Shown one piece after another: positions 47,209 through 57,869 of a stretch of 64,000 nt of DNA. The notes under the pieces are model-generated. The model ran no database searches, had not been told where the DNA came from, and saw only the letters and a program-made list of their open reading frames with translations. The stretch's first letter is position 1; every line of letters begins with the position of its first letter. The stretch spans positions 51,648-115,647 of the forward strand of contig MNCI01004786.1 of assembly GCA_015680685.1 (NCBI GenBank), in the 5' to 3' direction. The position numbers and the translations under genes are program-made. This DNA is from Gnetum montanum (taxonomy: Eukaryota; Streptophyta; Gnetopsida; Gnetales; Gnetaceae).

Positions 47209-47900
47209 ACTTCTGGAAATTTAGGGATATTATTCATGTCAAGCTTAGGTAATTGAATATTTTTACGATGCCTATGAGAGATCTTAACAGCCTCTATGAT
47301 ATGCATTAGGCTCTTAGTGGCCAATAGGGGCTCATCGTCATCAAAAGAATTGTGAGGGAAATCTCTATGTTCATGGTGACTTCTTTGACTTTTCCCGTGG
47401 GTTTGATTACAGTTTTTAGTCCAACCTTTTGATAGAGCTTTATCCCTATACCAACATTCATCCTCATCAGAAGTAGACATTGAAGGGGAAGAGGAGGATG
47501 AGGAACTAGAAGGATTTCCATGGCTTCTATGGTGTTTCTCAGGGTTCCTTAATTTATCATTTCTAAGTTTCAGGAAGGTCTTAGGCCTTGAGGCCTCCCC
47601 TAGTCTAGGACCTACATCATCTCCTCTAAGATTATCTGCCTTAGGTGAATGTAGCCTTTGAGTGTCACCAAGGTGGTCATGGTCATAAGAAACTCCTACA
47701 TAAGGCTGATCACTCTAATCTTCTTCATTTCATATTACATTATTTCTCCAATGAATGTGTTTGTTATACCATGCATTGTCATTTCAATGTGGGAGAGACA
47801 TTGTTGTTGGTTTATAGTGTGTGTGATTTAATAGTTACTAAAAGATATATCATTAATACCCTTACAATGATCTTATATAATATAACTAATCTAGATGACT
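47209..47900 (-). pseudogene. gag: Element III gag, N-terminal part
   Basis: Continues the gag piece that ends at 33325. It parallels the element IV gag N-terminus (the ALMHIIEAVKISHRHRKN-type region at 47220-47320 against 45290-45360, and the Ser/Asp-rich GNPSSSSSS stretch near 47480-47520). The start codon region near the primer site is eroded. It reads into the CATAG target duplication at 47204-47208. Confidence 0.6.
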
Positions 47901-47907
47901 AGCACCA

Positions 47908-47925
47908 TCCTCGACAACGATGCCA
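47908..47925 (-). other. Element III primer binding site (tRNA-Asp type)
   Basis: Minus strand TGGCATCGTTGTCGAGGA, 14 of 18 matches to the tRNA-Asp complement, all differences transitions. Directly inside the 5' LTR at 47927. Confidence 0.7.
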
Positions 47926-47926
47926 A

Positions 47927-48743
47927 TGATGAGCGGTGAGGTACCCCTACACTCAACCATACAAATCACAAGCGTTCACATGCAATCCAATCGAATTCAT
48001 TGGATGAAACTAGTTGTGGCATCTAGATCATTATTCTCTGATTGCAATTTGCTATCTTACCACTTAGACTAGTGGTAGCTTTGTCACATATGGTTTAGTC
48101 CAAAGTGAGGCATATGATGTTATCTAATTTCTACATTATTCCTTATGATGAAAAAGAGATAAATTAATTAAACTAATGAATAATGGAAAACAAGATCTAA
48201 ACTAGCCTATGCCAATAAGTACCTACACTTAATCACCTGTACACATCTTGGACTTTGTGAAGCTACTTTTAGGATTACCAAGTATACGTCACTGGTTGTG
48301 CAAACAATACACCTCTGGATTACCAAGTATTTACACTTAAATGCTCATGATTAAGGCATATACATTTTGCTTAATAATAAGAATAGTAAATAATAATACA
48401 TGGACATGTTTAACTAAAGAAAGCATTAAATAATTAAAGTAATAATAATCTAAGTGGATGCTACAATGATGGAAGTAATTTCAATCTTTATTGCTAGTCA
48501 TGTAACGTGTCCAAGTACATCACACTTGAACAAAAGTGTTGTATGATTATAAGTATCAAACTACAAGCATACATTGGGAATAATAGACTTTGAAAGAATA
48601 AATTGAAAACTAGAACTATCTATTGACTATCAACTACTTACTTCTTCCCCCATCCAAGCACCTTAGCACCATATTTATAGGCAAGATTCAAATGAGGCAA
48701 CGTCAGGTATCCGACATTAGGGCCACAAAAGGATGACTCATCA
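47927..48743 (-). repeat. Element III 5' LTR
   Basis: TGATGAGCGGTGAGGTACC to GGATGACTCATCA. Same subfamily as 25728-26605 but about 60 bp shorter, because U3 lacks a block of CAATGTTGGGT-type repeats. Minus strand: CCTATAAATATGGTGCT near 48669-48685, AATAAAGATTGAAAT near 48481-48495. Confidence 0.85.
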
Positions 48744-48796
48744 CATTTAAAAAAATTTCACATTCATAAAGAGGACATTATTATGATTAGGGGGTG

Positions 48797-49674
48797 TGAT
48801 GAGTGGTGAGGTACACCTACACTCAACCATAGGAATACGAGCATTTTCACATGCGGTCCGATCGAACTCCGCAGATGGACTAGTTGTGGCACCTAGACAG
48901 TTCGCCTTAGGTCACAGTTTACTGTCTTCCCACCTAGACTAGTATTATATTTTTCATGTATGGTTTAGTCCAGAGTGAGGTGTATTATGTGTTCCTAATC
49001 TAATGCTACTCCTGAAGGCAATGAAAAGTAATATTATCTAAGCTAAGAGAGAAAGGGTAAAAGAATCTAATCTATCCTAAGTGCAATGAGCACCCATTCC
49101 TTGATCATCTGTATACATCTTGAACCTCATGCATGACTACCACTAGGATTACCAAGTGCAAATTCAAGGTACACCACTGGGTTACCAAGTAGTTGCACTC
49201 AAATGCTCGTAATCAAGTCGTACTCATTCCGCGTTCTAACATGAGTTTAAGGGTGAGAGAGAATAATTAGGAAAGCAGTAAATAGAAATTAAATAAATAA
49301 ATAAATAAAGTGAATGATACAATGATAAAGTAATCTCAATCTTTATTGCTAGTCATGTGTGTGTCCAAGTACGTCACACTCAAATAAAGGATGTCGTACA
49401 ATTACATTCATCACACTGTAGGCAGACATTGGAAAAATAATCTATCTCTGGAGGGATCAAACTTCCAGAGTTTCGCTACAATCTAAATCTATTCCCCAAA
49501 TAAGGGAGAGCCGCCTCTTATTTATAGACATGGCGACGGACTGTGATATCACGTATGCGATATCATAGCAGAAGACGCAATATCGTGTACGCGATATTGC
49601 AGGGGATGCAATATCACAGCGGACGCGATATCGCGTACACAATATCACAGCCCATGCGATATTGCATCTCATCA
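48797..49674 (-). repeat. Element V 3' LTR
   Basis: TGATGAGTGGTGAGGTACAC to TGCATCTCATCA. Minus strand: TATA box GTCTATAAATAAGAGG near 49515-49530, AATAAAGATTGAGATT near 49335-49350. U3 (49538-49668) carries at least eight GATATC, AATATC or GATATT palindromes. Confidence 0.9.
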
Positions 49675-49840
49675 TAGCCCCACAACTAAATAAAAACTTG
49701 TCCTTGAGTTACAGTGATTACACAGTGGATAGGTATGGGATTATTAGATAGAAAAAGAAATGGGATGATGCCACGGTGTGGGAAGAAAACAAAATAACGA
49801 CACACACATAGAATATACTAAAACTACAAAAATTTGGAAC

Positions 49841-52628
49841 TCATGTAGTTCCTGGTGGTGGTGGCTCCTTCATTGGTGCCTTCCCTTTGTCTTGTGCTCT
49901 AGGTTTTGAGGCTTGATGGTGTTGAAGTATGGCCTAGAGCTTCTCCTCTTTAGTCCAAGGGTCTTGTGCCATCCATGCTAGTGTTCCAATTTTTGACAGA
50001 GTCGGCACCTCCCACGGATAGGGTAGTTGCAGAAACATTTGGTTGGCCTTGACGTACCAAGCCATGAACACTCGTTGTTCCTCTTCATAGACTCTAGCTT
50101 TATTCTTGTATTTGTGAAGGTCCGTTAGCCATCGAGCCAAGTCAGTTGCAACATCTTTCTATCCCTGGTAGCTAGGTTTTACCACCTCAAGTTCAGAATT
50201 TGCAACATCCAGTTTTTCTAACAGCTTCTTGCGTTCTGCAAATTCTGCTTCGTATTTGATGTGGGTGGTTGCTACCTGTTGCTCGAGCTCTGACCTCAGG
50301 CACCCTGCTATTAACATGGAAAGGTTGGCATATCTTAGGTTTTCCAACTCCATATACTTTGTCAAGTCTTGAATCTGCAGGTCTCAGTCCTTAACTTCCT
50401 CTTGGTGGACGAAGGCATATGTGTCCAGTATGGCTTGCCAATCAGTGTGTTGAGCACTGATAGTGTTGATTTAGGCCTTGGCCATATGGATCTCCTTTTC
50501 AAGGATCTATTTATACATCCCCACTTGATCATTGAAGTGCTCCTTCAGCTTCTCATGTCGTTTAGCCTTGTTTTGCCATGTGCTTATCTCAATCATCGAA
50601 TTTTGATGAATGGCACGTACCTCCTCCATCGAGAGGGTTCGATTTTATTTGGCTAAATAGCTTACATCTCGGTTGACCTGGATGAATTGTTCTTGTAATT
50701 ATGAAATTTCTCATCGAGAACATTCTTTTACTTTTCTACAGTGGTCAACTGAAGATTTTCTGCAACCAGCTTCTTGTTTACTTCTTGTAAGGCCTTAAGT
50801 GCCTTAAGATGCACATGAGTTTGCACTTGTGCGCACAGGCATCCCAAAAAGCCTTCTCCTTTTCTTCCACCACTTTTTTATTCTCTGCAATTAACTTTGT
50901 TAGCTGCTCAGTTCTAAAGTTTTCTAGCTGGTCTATGGGAACAAATTGTAGAGGGTCCCGCTGTGCTGCTTGTAAGGTCACGAGATGCTCTTGTAGTTTC
51001 TGCACTTTAGCTTCAGCATGCTCAGCCCTCACTTTGGATAAAACCAGCTTCCCTTTTTTGAAAATGAGGTTTGACTAAATTGTTGTAACATCCTGAGGGA
51101 TGTCAAACAAGAACGTCATTACTTACCTTGTTTGAAGTAATCGATCAAGCACATCCTCATGTTCCGTAGGAGACATTGAGGTTCTGGCCAGAGTTTGAGC
51201 ATCCCGTGCTCCTGAGAGATCTACTGGTGGCACAATAGGTACATTGAAAGATTCTTTGATGTGGTCTGCGATCACTTCTGTAGCACTTGTGGCATTCTAA
51301 TGTTGCATGACCACCACTATGGCCCCTTCACCAATCTCTAACTGCACTTGGAAGGATGCTGCATTTCTTGAGATCTATTGTGACCATCTACTTCCCCCTC
51401 CTCTTGTTTGAATAGATACTTCTCCCCTTATGTGATCTAATGAAATAGTAGGCTGACTAGCCTCATTGATGATGTGGAAAAGGTTTGCGTCATCACGACT
51501 TCCCCAACTGACTGTCTTAGCGATGGTCCTAAGATGGCTCATCGATGGTCTGTAGTCTTGCGATGGTGGCAAGTGATCCTGTCCTGTGATAGGCATTGCT
51601 TCTTGTTGTTGGCTAGGACCCATAACTAGAGGCTGACTAGGTCCTGCAAGTTGAGTTGCAATTGGCTTAGCCATCTGTTCTTCTTCTTGTTCTGGTCTCA
51701 GCTCTTCGCCAGTACTTTTTCTTGGAGCTGGCGCCTTTAGTAATTCAGCATATGAACCAGTCTGGGCCTTTTGGAGGATGTCATTGGTGTATCCCTGAAT
51801 ACCAACACATCAGCAAAGTTTTCTAATAAGACAAGGGAAAGGCAATGCCATCTACCCTGTCTTCCGTTCTTCGAACCACCTCAGGATCTCTGTTAAATAT
51901 AGATGGGGTAGGTTAGCGATAACCTTTCCCATCAACATTGCACATCCTCTAGCCGCATACGTCGATATTCTTTTTAGGCCCTTTGTGGGGAAGAGGTGAT
52001 ATGTCCCAATTTTGAAGTAAACCCTCTCTTTCGTCATTAATTTACCAAATGCTTTATCTCTACGATAAGCCTTCTCCAACCAATCCTTTTGCACACTAGG
52101 GTCTGAACGGGTAGATAACCGAGTAACTTGGGGCCCTATATTCAGAAGGTTTAACACTTTCGAAATGGCCTGCGTAGAGAAGTCAACTATCACACCACAA
52201 ATATTAACAGTGGGGCCTTACTCCCTATTGTGCTAGAATTGGTACGTCTCTCCTAGGTACCAGGCACCGCTTTGAGAGAGGATAGGCCATAAGGGAGATC
52301 CTTTGAGGTGATCCCTAATGGCTTCAAGAGTGAGCTTTGTAAATGATTCAAAATTCAACTCCATAATAACCGCAGCGAATGTGGACTTCTCATGGATAGC
52401 CTAAACACAATCTTGGGGCAACGTGAGTTGTTGTCCCAGTTTAGGTGCTGTTACAGCTCCTCCTTCTGCCTGCCCGGATCATCCGGTAGGAGGTTCGTCT
52501 TGATGAATGCTAAATGATTGCTCCTCCTATTCTGCATGTTGTCCGGCAGGACCTTTTCTTCCACCTCTCTGAGATTTTTTGATTCCACCCTGGGTAGGAC
52601 CTTCCTATTGTCCACATTTTGAGGCCAT
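49841..52628 (-). pseudogene. Element V ORF2 (post-pol coiled-coil protein), best preserved copy
   Basis: About 929 codons from ATG 52626-52628, which directly follows TGATTGCAG on the minus strand, to TGA at 49841-49843 (KEPPPPGTT). Order: basic, Gln/Gly-rich N-terminus (codons 1-45), a globular part with EAIRDHLKGSPLWPI, CGVIVDFSTQAISKVLNL and FKIGTYHLFPTKGL (about 90-215), a Gln/Pro-rich linker, SWGSRDDANLFHI (about 375), IKESFNVPIVPPVDLSG (about 455), then a long Glu/Lys-rich coiled-coil (about 515-905). The globular part resembles plant 'putative transposon protein' domains in layout; this is a tentative match. Several TAG stops break it. It occupies the env position of Athila elements but I see no membrane segments. 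Confidence 0.7.
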
Positions 52629-53054
52629 CTGCAATCACATAGGCTAAGCGTTAGTAAGGTTGCTTTTGAAGTCAAGTTATACCTTAATACTTGCCTTTAT
52701 TAATGATCTTATAAAGTATGTAATAATAAGTTCTGTGACTTAGGTGGTTGTCATTTTAGCCTCCTGGTATACCGAAGGGTTAAATGATTTTTAGGCATAA
52801 TTATTCTAAGTGTTAGAGCTAATTACCCTAATTGATGTCCTTTGGGTGATGACAAATTTCAAAAAATTTAAGCACTTTTTGGCAAGTTTCCCTCCCCCAT
52901 GACCAAGTTGAACACTCTGGGTTCAAGCAGGTTCAAACGAAATTAAAATCAAAGTAGTAGCGAGCAAGATATGAGGAAAAAAAGCAAGGGTCACTCAATA
53001 ACAAGTTGCAGAGAAAAAATTTCAAAAACTCCCCCCGTGTGAATGAAAAAATGA

Positions 53055-53185
53055 TGCTAAGTGTTGTGGGGGGGATAACTTATTTATAGGCAGTGGGGAC
53101 ACGATATCGTGTATGATACATTATGTATGCGTTATCACGTGGGACACGATATCATGTACGTGATATCTCATCCCTAGTGATGTGA
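53055..53185 (-). promoter_or_regulatory. Element V internal promoter-like block
   Basis: On minus, ATATCACGTACATGATATCG, GTGATAACGC and ACGATATCGTGTCC strings precede TATA box CCTATAAATAAGTTATCC (about 53075-53093). The element's own LTR U3 has the same type of GATATC array in the same spacing to CTATAAATAAGAGG. A leader conserved with II and III follows (CACTTAGCATCATTTTTTC, then GGGAGTTTTTGAAATTTTT). It is followed by ORF2. Seen directly: repeats and TATA. Inferred: promoter function. Confidence 0.6.
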
Positions 53186-55616
53186 GGCACAACAAAAATA
53201 CCAACTTTTTAAATGATTTTCTTGAAATTAACGTTGGAAATTGTACCGTCCAAAATTGGCAGCATAAGGCTGGAGGAAAAAAAATGTTGAAATATCTCCA
53301 GAGAAATACAAATGACCCTACCTTTGTGTGAGGGTGAGCTGGAAAAACGAAGACAAAGTGCCTTGGATGGTCTGCACACAGATCAACCAAGGACTTCCCC
53401 GAGCGTACGCTAATGGCCTACGCTGGGGTTAGCGCCGCAAAATGTAAAATAGAGAATGTAATGTAATGAAACATAGATGTGCAATATAGCATGTGAACGT
53501 GCAAAAACGTAAACATAACGTATGCAGAAACATGCAATGAAATGGAATAATGTAGATGATGAATCAAAATAGCATAACAGAAGGAAAAAAGGAATGAAAG
53601 TATATTGTATTAATTAACAAAATGTGTACTGGTCAAAAATTAGTTGCGAGTTTGGATTGCTAGTCAGACGTTAAGCTCCAATGTGTGGTGTTTTGCAAAC
53701 ACTAGGAGTCACGTGCGTCCGGGCTCAGGATTGCTGGTTTTCTTTTCAAAATTTTTTCCAACCCCATTTATCTCAATGAATAGGGTATTTATACATTTTT
53801 TCTAGGCTCGGGAGGTCAATGGCTATGAGATCCTTAAAAAACGGATCACGTGACAGGTGTACATGGGCAGACTACATTCTAGACCAGGTGCACTGTATCA
53901 TACAACACAAGCTGGCTTACATTCATGGAAGTAGCGTAAGAGCTTGACAAGCTCATAGATGTTGCAAATTTACAATGAAAATTTACAATGAATTCCAAGA
54001 GGGACTGACTCCAGCTCGCTTGAAACTTCATGGTCTTGTGATCTAACTGCTGCGGGATGTCGTCGAAGGGTTTCATGACTGTTCGAGGTGGTTTTGTTGT
54101 GCCATAGCCTCCAGCATGAGTTGATTTGTTGTCAGTGTGCATTGATTTGGGCTTCAGCATGAGTTGATTTGGGCCATTTTGGCAGGTCATGCTAGGCTCA
54201 TGCTGTCAATGTGACCTCAACATGACCCCAGTGTGACCAACAGAAGTGACATATTTTGAGCTGAATTTTATCTTCTGACACATGTTCTTTAAAGTGCAAC
54301 TGCTACCTACTCTCGAGGGTGGCCTAGATGCTAAATTTGAGTCTGTCCGTGCTTGGATTTGGGCCATTTTAACAGGTCACGCTGGGCTCACGCTGTTAGC
54401 GTGACCTTAGCATGACCAAGCCAAAATGTTGTGTTTCATGTCTAAATTTTGATTTTCTAGAGCCTGTGAACAAATAGAATTGTTGCATGTCCTTGGGAGT
54501 TGAGTTGATGCTGCAAATTGTGCTTGGGACTACTTGATTTGAACTATTTTTGTTTGGTCACACTGGGCTCATGCTCCAACGTGACCCCAGCGTGACCCCA
54601 GCATGACCTGGGCGTGAGCAAGCTGGGATGGCACATTTTACACCAAAAATTGATCGTTTAGGCCTATTTTTCAAGGGTAACTACTACTTGACTTTAGGGG
54701 AAACCTGTATGCTAAGTCTAAGCCTGTTTGTGCCTCGATTCAGGCCACTTTTGGCAGCTCACGCTGGGCTCACGTTGTCAACGTGACCTCAGTGTGACCC
54801 CAACATGACCTGGGCATGTGCAGTAAAAACAGAGTATTTTTGAGCCTGAAACCTAAATTCTAAGGGCTGGGACCTAGAGCAATCATTAGTGGACCTTGAG
54901 GGGGCCTTTTACCTTCGAAATCAGACCATCTTGAGACTATTTTGAGGCTATTTTGAGGTTTTTTGAGGTGCTCATGCTAAGGGCAAGCTAGCTTGTCAGC
55001 ATGAGTAAGCTGGCTTGAGTTCCATGCCTTAGTCAATTTTTGCCTCCTAAATGCTGAAAGAGGCTTGAGTTATTCTTGTTTCAAAGTGTCAAGCTGAAAT
55101 TTTGTGGTGTTTCATTGGCCCCTCTTTATTGACATCTGGAGGAATCCACCCGAGAGGCATCGACAAAGAAGTACAAAACACCATGAACAACCAAGCACCA
55201 AGCATTTTCCATTGGCCCCTGGCTAGATGTCATCACACCATATTCAAAAGCACATGGGATTGAGGGTTATGAAGTTCAAGATGCAAGGGGATCGATTGTA
55301 ACCGGGGAAATCAAAAAATGATCAAGGGTTATAAGTGTTGCCAGAATTGTGGGAGAGGAATGCTCTCATGTGAGCAAATTATGTCATTGGTCCTTGTCAA
55401 CAGCCAATTTTTCAGCATACTTAGAACCAAGACATTGGAGGTGCGTTCTTTGGAGAAATGAAACCCTTGTAGAGTTTTTATGGGGCCCATTGTAAACAAC
55501 CAAAGCCACGCGATGATGTGCAACATGATCATTGCCTTCTTGCCTGGGGCTTGTATGAGAAGAGCCAATGGTCTATAGTCCATGATGTCAATGGGGTCAT
55601 GAAGACCTTTTCCATG
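53186..55616 (-). repeat. Probable 3' LTR/UTR of the Tat-type element
   Basis: On minus it begins after a long polypurine tract and contains a repeat-rich U3-like part (54100-54950), a TATA box TGTATAAATACCC at about 53783-53795, and a downstream part to 53186. It lies 3' of the Tat-type integrase, where the 3' LTR should be. I could not find a matching second copy at the right end, so LTR limits are not proven. Confidence 0.35.
54100..54950. repeat. About 195-bp tandem repeat, 4 units, with GTGACC/GGTCAC palindromes
   Basis: Units begin near 54160, 54355, 54540 and 54745. Each has a GATTTGGGCCATTTT-like stretch, then GGTCACGCTGGGCTCACGCT, then a run of AGCGTGACC-type motifs, then a less conserved tail. 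It is upstream of the TATA box at 53786 on minus, so it may act as promoter repeats. Confidence 0.7.
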
Positions 55617-55735
55617 CATTTTGCTCTTTGACCTTTTTGTTCTCTTTTTCTTCTTTTTTGTTTCTTCTTTTCTTTTCTTTTTCCTTTGTTTTATCTTTCT
55701 TTTTCTTTTATTTTTTTGTTTTTTTTATCTGTTTG
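55617..55735 (-). other. Long polypurine tract (minus strand)
   Basis: About 115 nt are almost only T and C on plus (TTTTTCTTCTTTTTTG...), so A and G on minus. It is located between the integrase end and the LTR-like region of the Tat-type element, the place of the PPT used for plus-strand priming. Extended PPT-like tracts are known from Tat/Ogre relatives; the assignment here is inference. Confidence 0.45.
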
Positions 55736-56310
55736 GTCTTTTGAAAGAGCTTGCTTTTTATGCCATTCTCATGTTTGAGCACTAGCATTTTGCATCAAGT
55801 GCTACGTTCTATTCTTTGCGTTGCAATTTCTTAGAGGATCACAGTGTGTAATAGTGTATCAAGAGCTCTGAGCTGAGTGGAATGTATCAAGAGGGAGTAA
55901 TTGAGTAGGATAATTAGGACATGATGGGGAAATAGGGAATGCATCAGGAGTAGGGAATGTACTTGTGAATGGATTGATAAACCCAGTTGTGGACTTTAGG
56001 AATAATGTGATACCTTGTCATCATGATGAAATGCATCTGTGCACGAACATCTCAAGCATGTCATCTTGCAAACACAACTCCAAGGGGACAAGGAAACTAA
56101 AAATGATTTAGTTCGCTAAAGCACTTTAAACTTGAACAAAGCTGATGGAATGGAGCCATCATGTGTAGTTTCAAGGCAAAAAAAAATTTTGAATAGCATC
56201 AGTTTCATCCAGGTCTATGTGACAGATCATGCAGCAGGTTTTTGGTGAGCACATACAGCCGATTACAGCAACATGTCTTTTCAAATGACGCTAGGTTGTT
56301 GATGATGTCA
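55736..56310. other. Tat-type element 3' untranslated sequence
   Basis: No coding sequence, TIR or RNA gene seen. Lies between the polypyrimidine tract and the minisatellite. Confidence 0.35.
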
Positions 56311-56314
56311 CCAT

Positions 56315-56625
56315 TTTGTAGTCTTGGCGGACTGTTATGGATTAATTTCATGTCATAATCCTTTGGACATTGTCCTTTTATCGTCATAGCAGAAGGTGTA
56401 GTGCTAGTTTATAGTCGTGGCAGACTATGAAGAGGCAAACTAGTTTATAGTCTTAGTGGACTCTGATGGACAAGTGCGGTAGTTTAGTGTCATACCGGAC
56501 AGACCTCTGTGGTGTTGGTTTATTGTCATGACACCAGGATGTTCTGTGGTGCTAGTTTTGAGTCATAGCTCTAGGACTTTTCTGTGATATCAGTTTTAGG
56601 TCATGATACTAGGACCGGTATGTAC
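56315..56625. repeat. Degenerate minisatellite, about 7 units
   Basis: Units share GTTTATAGTCGTGGCAGAC-type cores at about 56320, 56409, 56450, 56490, 56518, 56555 and 56590, with spacing mostly 30-45 bp. Two related units lie at 60225-60290 on the other side of pol (GTAGTTTAATGTCATACTGG, GTAGTTTTAGGCC...). Confidence 0.6.
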
Positions 56626-56639
56626 CTTGAGCTCATTAG

Positions 56640-57850
56640 ATGTAGAATGGTTTCAGGTACACATGATTTGTAGGATTGGCGAATTCGTTGCCATCCATGT
56701 CGGTGAATTTGAATGCCCCGTTATCATATGCCTTGATGACTAAGTAAGGCCCTTCCCAGTTAGCTGAGAATTTGTTTGAGTGTTTGTGAACCACCTTGAG
56801 AACTAGGTCACCTTCCTTGATTGGCCACTTATGTGGATCATGTTGATGATGTCACCATTGTTGTCTCTGGTACCATTCGATTTGATCAAGCGCATACACT
56901 CTTTCTTCCTTCACCGAGTCAAGGTCAGCGATGCATAGCTCATTGTTCTAACCTTCATTGAGGAGGCTAGAGAGCGTTATCCGCAATGAGGGAACCTGTA
57001 ACTCCAAAGGTAACACAGCTTCAGACCCGTATACAAGGCTATATAGTGTTTTACCTGTGGATTTTCGATGCGTTGTTCAGGATGCTCATAATGCATAGAT
57101 TAACTGCTCGTTCCATCACCTCTTTCTTTGATTCAACATCTTTTTGAGCACCGTGATGATCGTTTTATTTATAGACTCTTCTTGACCATTGCTCTATGGA
57201 TAATATGGCGATGAAAATGAGTGTTTAATACCTAGGCTTTCACAGAAGCTTTTAGTATCCATACTGCTAAACTGTGGTCTATTATCAATGACTATGGTCA
57301 TTGGAATACCAAAGCGGGTCACGATGTTTTCTAATATGAAATTGCAAATGTTTTTAGACATGGTCTTCCTAAGGGGGATAGCTTCTGTGAAATATTCGGT
57401 TGCGGTGATGATGAAGCTATGTCCTACTGAATATGGCAGTGTTATTGACCCAATGATGTCTAATCCCCATTTTTGGAATGGCCATGTGATTTGTGCAGTA
57501 TGCAATTCATTAGGTGGTACGTGTATTAGGTTACTGTGCTTTTGGAAAATGTTACATTTCTTGACCTTGAAAAAATAATCATACTTCATGTGTGGCCAGT
57601 AATAACCCAAAAGTCTAATTTTTGTTGCCATTTCTTTGGGTGCTATATGCCCTCTGCAAAGTCCTTCGTGAACTTGTTCCATGATTGTTTGGCCGTTGAC
57701 GCTACTGACACACGTCAATAGGATGCCTTCATAGGACCTGTGACACAAAGTGTCTCCTAGTAATGCATATTGCCAAGATCGTTTTCACACTGCATCTTTT
57801 TGGGCACTTGTCAAATGTTGTGTCGGTTCTCCTTGTTGAAGATACTCTTT
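56640..57850 (-). pseudogene. pol: Tat-type element integrase
   Basis: HHCC zinc module (HEGLCRGHIAPKEM, then C-x2-C replaced by KKCNIFQKH), catalytic core with WGLDIIG (first Asp, about 57460-57480), VIDNRPQFSS (second Asp, about 57270-57300) and FCESLGIKHSFSSPYYP (Glu, about 57194-57245). The C-terminal part reads LYSLVYGSEAVLPLELQVPS and GDLVLKVVHKHSNKFSANWEGPYLV (quoted in parts; about 56745-57040). A frameshift or stop separates core and C-terminus. Tat lineage of Ty3/gypsy. Confidence 0.85.
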
Positions 57851-57869
57851 TATGTCATTGTACCATTAT

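Larger units (their letters stand above)
25728..48743 (-). mobile_element. Element III: Athila-like retrotransposon lacking pol, interrupted by element IV
   Basis: LTRs at 25728-26605 (3') and 47927-48743 (5') belong together: they share a subfamily sequence and the flanks read CCTTT and CATTT, a near-matching 5-bp duplication. The internal order from the right is primer site, gag (47.9-47.2 kb, continued at 33.3-31.6 kb), spacer, promoter-like block, ORF2 and PPT. Element IV (33326-47203) sits within gag. Without it the element is about 9.1 kb. No protease, RT or integrase is left. Confidence 0.85.
48797..53185 (-). mobile_element. Element V: Athila-like retrotransposon, 3' part
   Basis: 3' LTR at left, then PPT (GTTGTGGGGCTA on minus, 49675-49686), complete ORF2 (to 52628), leader and promoter-like block (to about 53185). 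Upstream of that, where spacer and gag are expected, unrelated Tat-type sequence begins at 53186. Either the Tat element inserted here and the rest of V lies beyond the window, or V is truncated. It inserted 53 bp from the end of element III. Confidence 0.75.

Noticed and set aside
53121-53390. 89-codon open frame on minus
   Set aside because: Crosses the boundary between the element V promoter-like block and the Tat-type sequence, so it is not a single gene.
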